A stretch of 64,000 bases of DNA from contig JBAMDO010000239.1 in assembly GCA_037074765.1 (NCBI GenBank), forward strand, positions 1 through 64,000. Reading direction: 5' to 3'. The translations under genes were made by a program, and so were the position numbers. Source of the DNA: Mansonella perstans. Taxonomy: Eukaryota > Nematoda > Chromadorea > Rhabditida > Onchocercidae. Numbering within the stretch: the stretch's first letter is position 1; each line of letters begins with the position of its first letter. This document shows, in pieces, positions 63,584 to 64,000 of the stretch. Below the pieces are notes generated by a model, which ran no database searches, was not told the origin of the DNA, and worked only from the letters and a program-made list of their open reading frames with translations.

Positions 63584-64000
63584 TCACTGCAAAGTTTTCA
63601 GCAACGGTACATCAAGATCAGATGCAAGAAGAGCGCAGATCAGAGCTGGGCCATAACCTGTTGCACGATCGTTATTTTGCACAGGAGAAGCAATATCAAA
63701 ATGTATCCAGTTCAGGCCCTTTCCAAAATCAATATGCGATGCAATGAATAGACCAGCAATTGAACTTCCAGGTCCCTGAACTCTTATTTTTAAGTAAAAC
63801 GCTAATTAGCAGATTGAAAAAAAAAAACTTGAAGCACTGATAATAGTTTTAAGTAGTGATAATGCAAATTACGATAATACCAGAACCCAATTATCTTAAT
63901 ACAATTTGTAAAAATCGTTATCCTACTCTTTACTTCATGTTTATCCTTTCCATAACATTGGAAAAAAAATTTTTTCACCTGCGTTTTATCGAAAGTTGAA
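63584..64000 (-). CDS. M17 leucine aminopeptidase (NPEPL1/LAP-like), C-terminal end only
   Basis: Two exons are visible: 63979-64000 (partial, ends STFDKTQ at a CAG|GTGAAA donor) and 63584-63775 (64 codons including the stop). They join in phase 0. The C-terminal part reads GPGSSIAGLFIASHIDFGKG, then LNWIHFDIASPV and RATGYGPAL. This is the conserved tail of the M17 catalytic domain, where the equivalent segments pack behind the two-metal active site. Most of the protein, including all metal ligands, lies beyond the right edge. M17 enzymes remove N-terminal residues such as leucine from peptides, usually in the cytosol as hexamers. The HFD..SPV and ATGYG pattern favours the NPEPL1/nematode LAP branch over bacterial PepA. 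The intron between the two exons is 203 bp. Confidence 0.85.

Overview
The window is AT-rich eukaryotic DNA (my impression is roughly 70% A+T) with small genes split into many short exons. Introns run from about 50 bp to 1 kb and use GT...(T)nCAG/TAG boundaries. Several genes have an acceptor-like tract directly before or on the start codon, as expected for spliced-leader trans-splicing. Intron size, base composition and protein relationships point to a parasitic, probably filarial or other spirurid, nematode. That identification is inference. All homology calls come from reading translated exons and recalling the families; no search was run.

Layout from left to right. (1) 0.3-1.4 kb, minus: start of a small single-pass membrane protein that runs off the left edge. 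(2) 6.0-8.9 kb, minus: eight exons of an extended short-chain dehydrogenase (dihydroflavonol-reductase/3beta-HSD type); its first exon is uncertain. (3) 9-16 kb: gene-poor, with minisatellites and two weak coding candidates. (4) 16.2-22.6 kb, minus: INTS9 of the Integrator complex in 17 exons, phase-consistent to 635 residues. (5) 24.2-25.3 kb, plus: MTRES1-like mitochondrial S4 RNA-binding protein in 3 exons, divergent from INTS9. (6) 25.9-27.2 kb: a broken partial tandem copy of the 3' part of NDC80. (7) 27.7-33.6 kb, minus: NDC80/HEC1 in 16 exons, 590 residues. (8) 34.5-37.3 kb, plus: ZDHHC24-type palmitoyltransferase in 6 exons, divergent from NDC80. (9) 37.9-40.7 kb: small candidate genes, including a three-exon 107-residue protein I do not recognise. 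(10) 40.7-54.8 kb: a 14-kb stretch with no convincing gene. (11) 54.8-60.1 kb, plus: an anosmin-1/KAL-1-like fibronectin-III membrane protein in 9 exons. (12) 63.6-64.0 kb, minus: the 3' end of an M17 leucine aminopeptidase running off the right edge.

The genes do not form an obvious pathway. They are mostly conserved single-copy eukaryotic genes (RNA 3'-end processing, kinetochore, mitochondrial RNA biology, protein palmitoylation, peptide hydrolysis) plus one neural-development adhesion protein. Its large upstream desert would suit long-range regulation. No viral or bacterial mobile element, CRISPR array, rRNA or confident tRNA was seen. The most unusual items are the near-identical broken NDC80 duplication, a probable GC-AG intron in NDC80, the anosmin homologue that lacks a WAP domain and has gained a transmembrane tail, and several unrecognised small genes.
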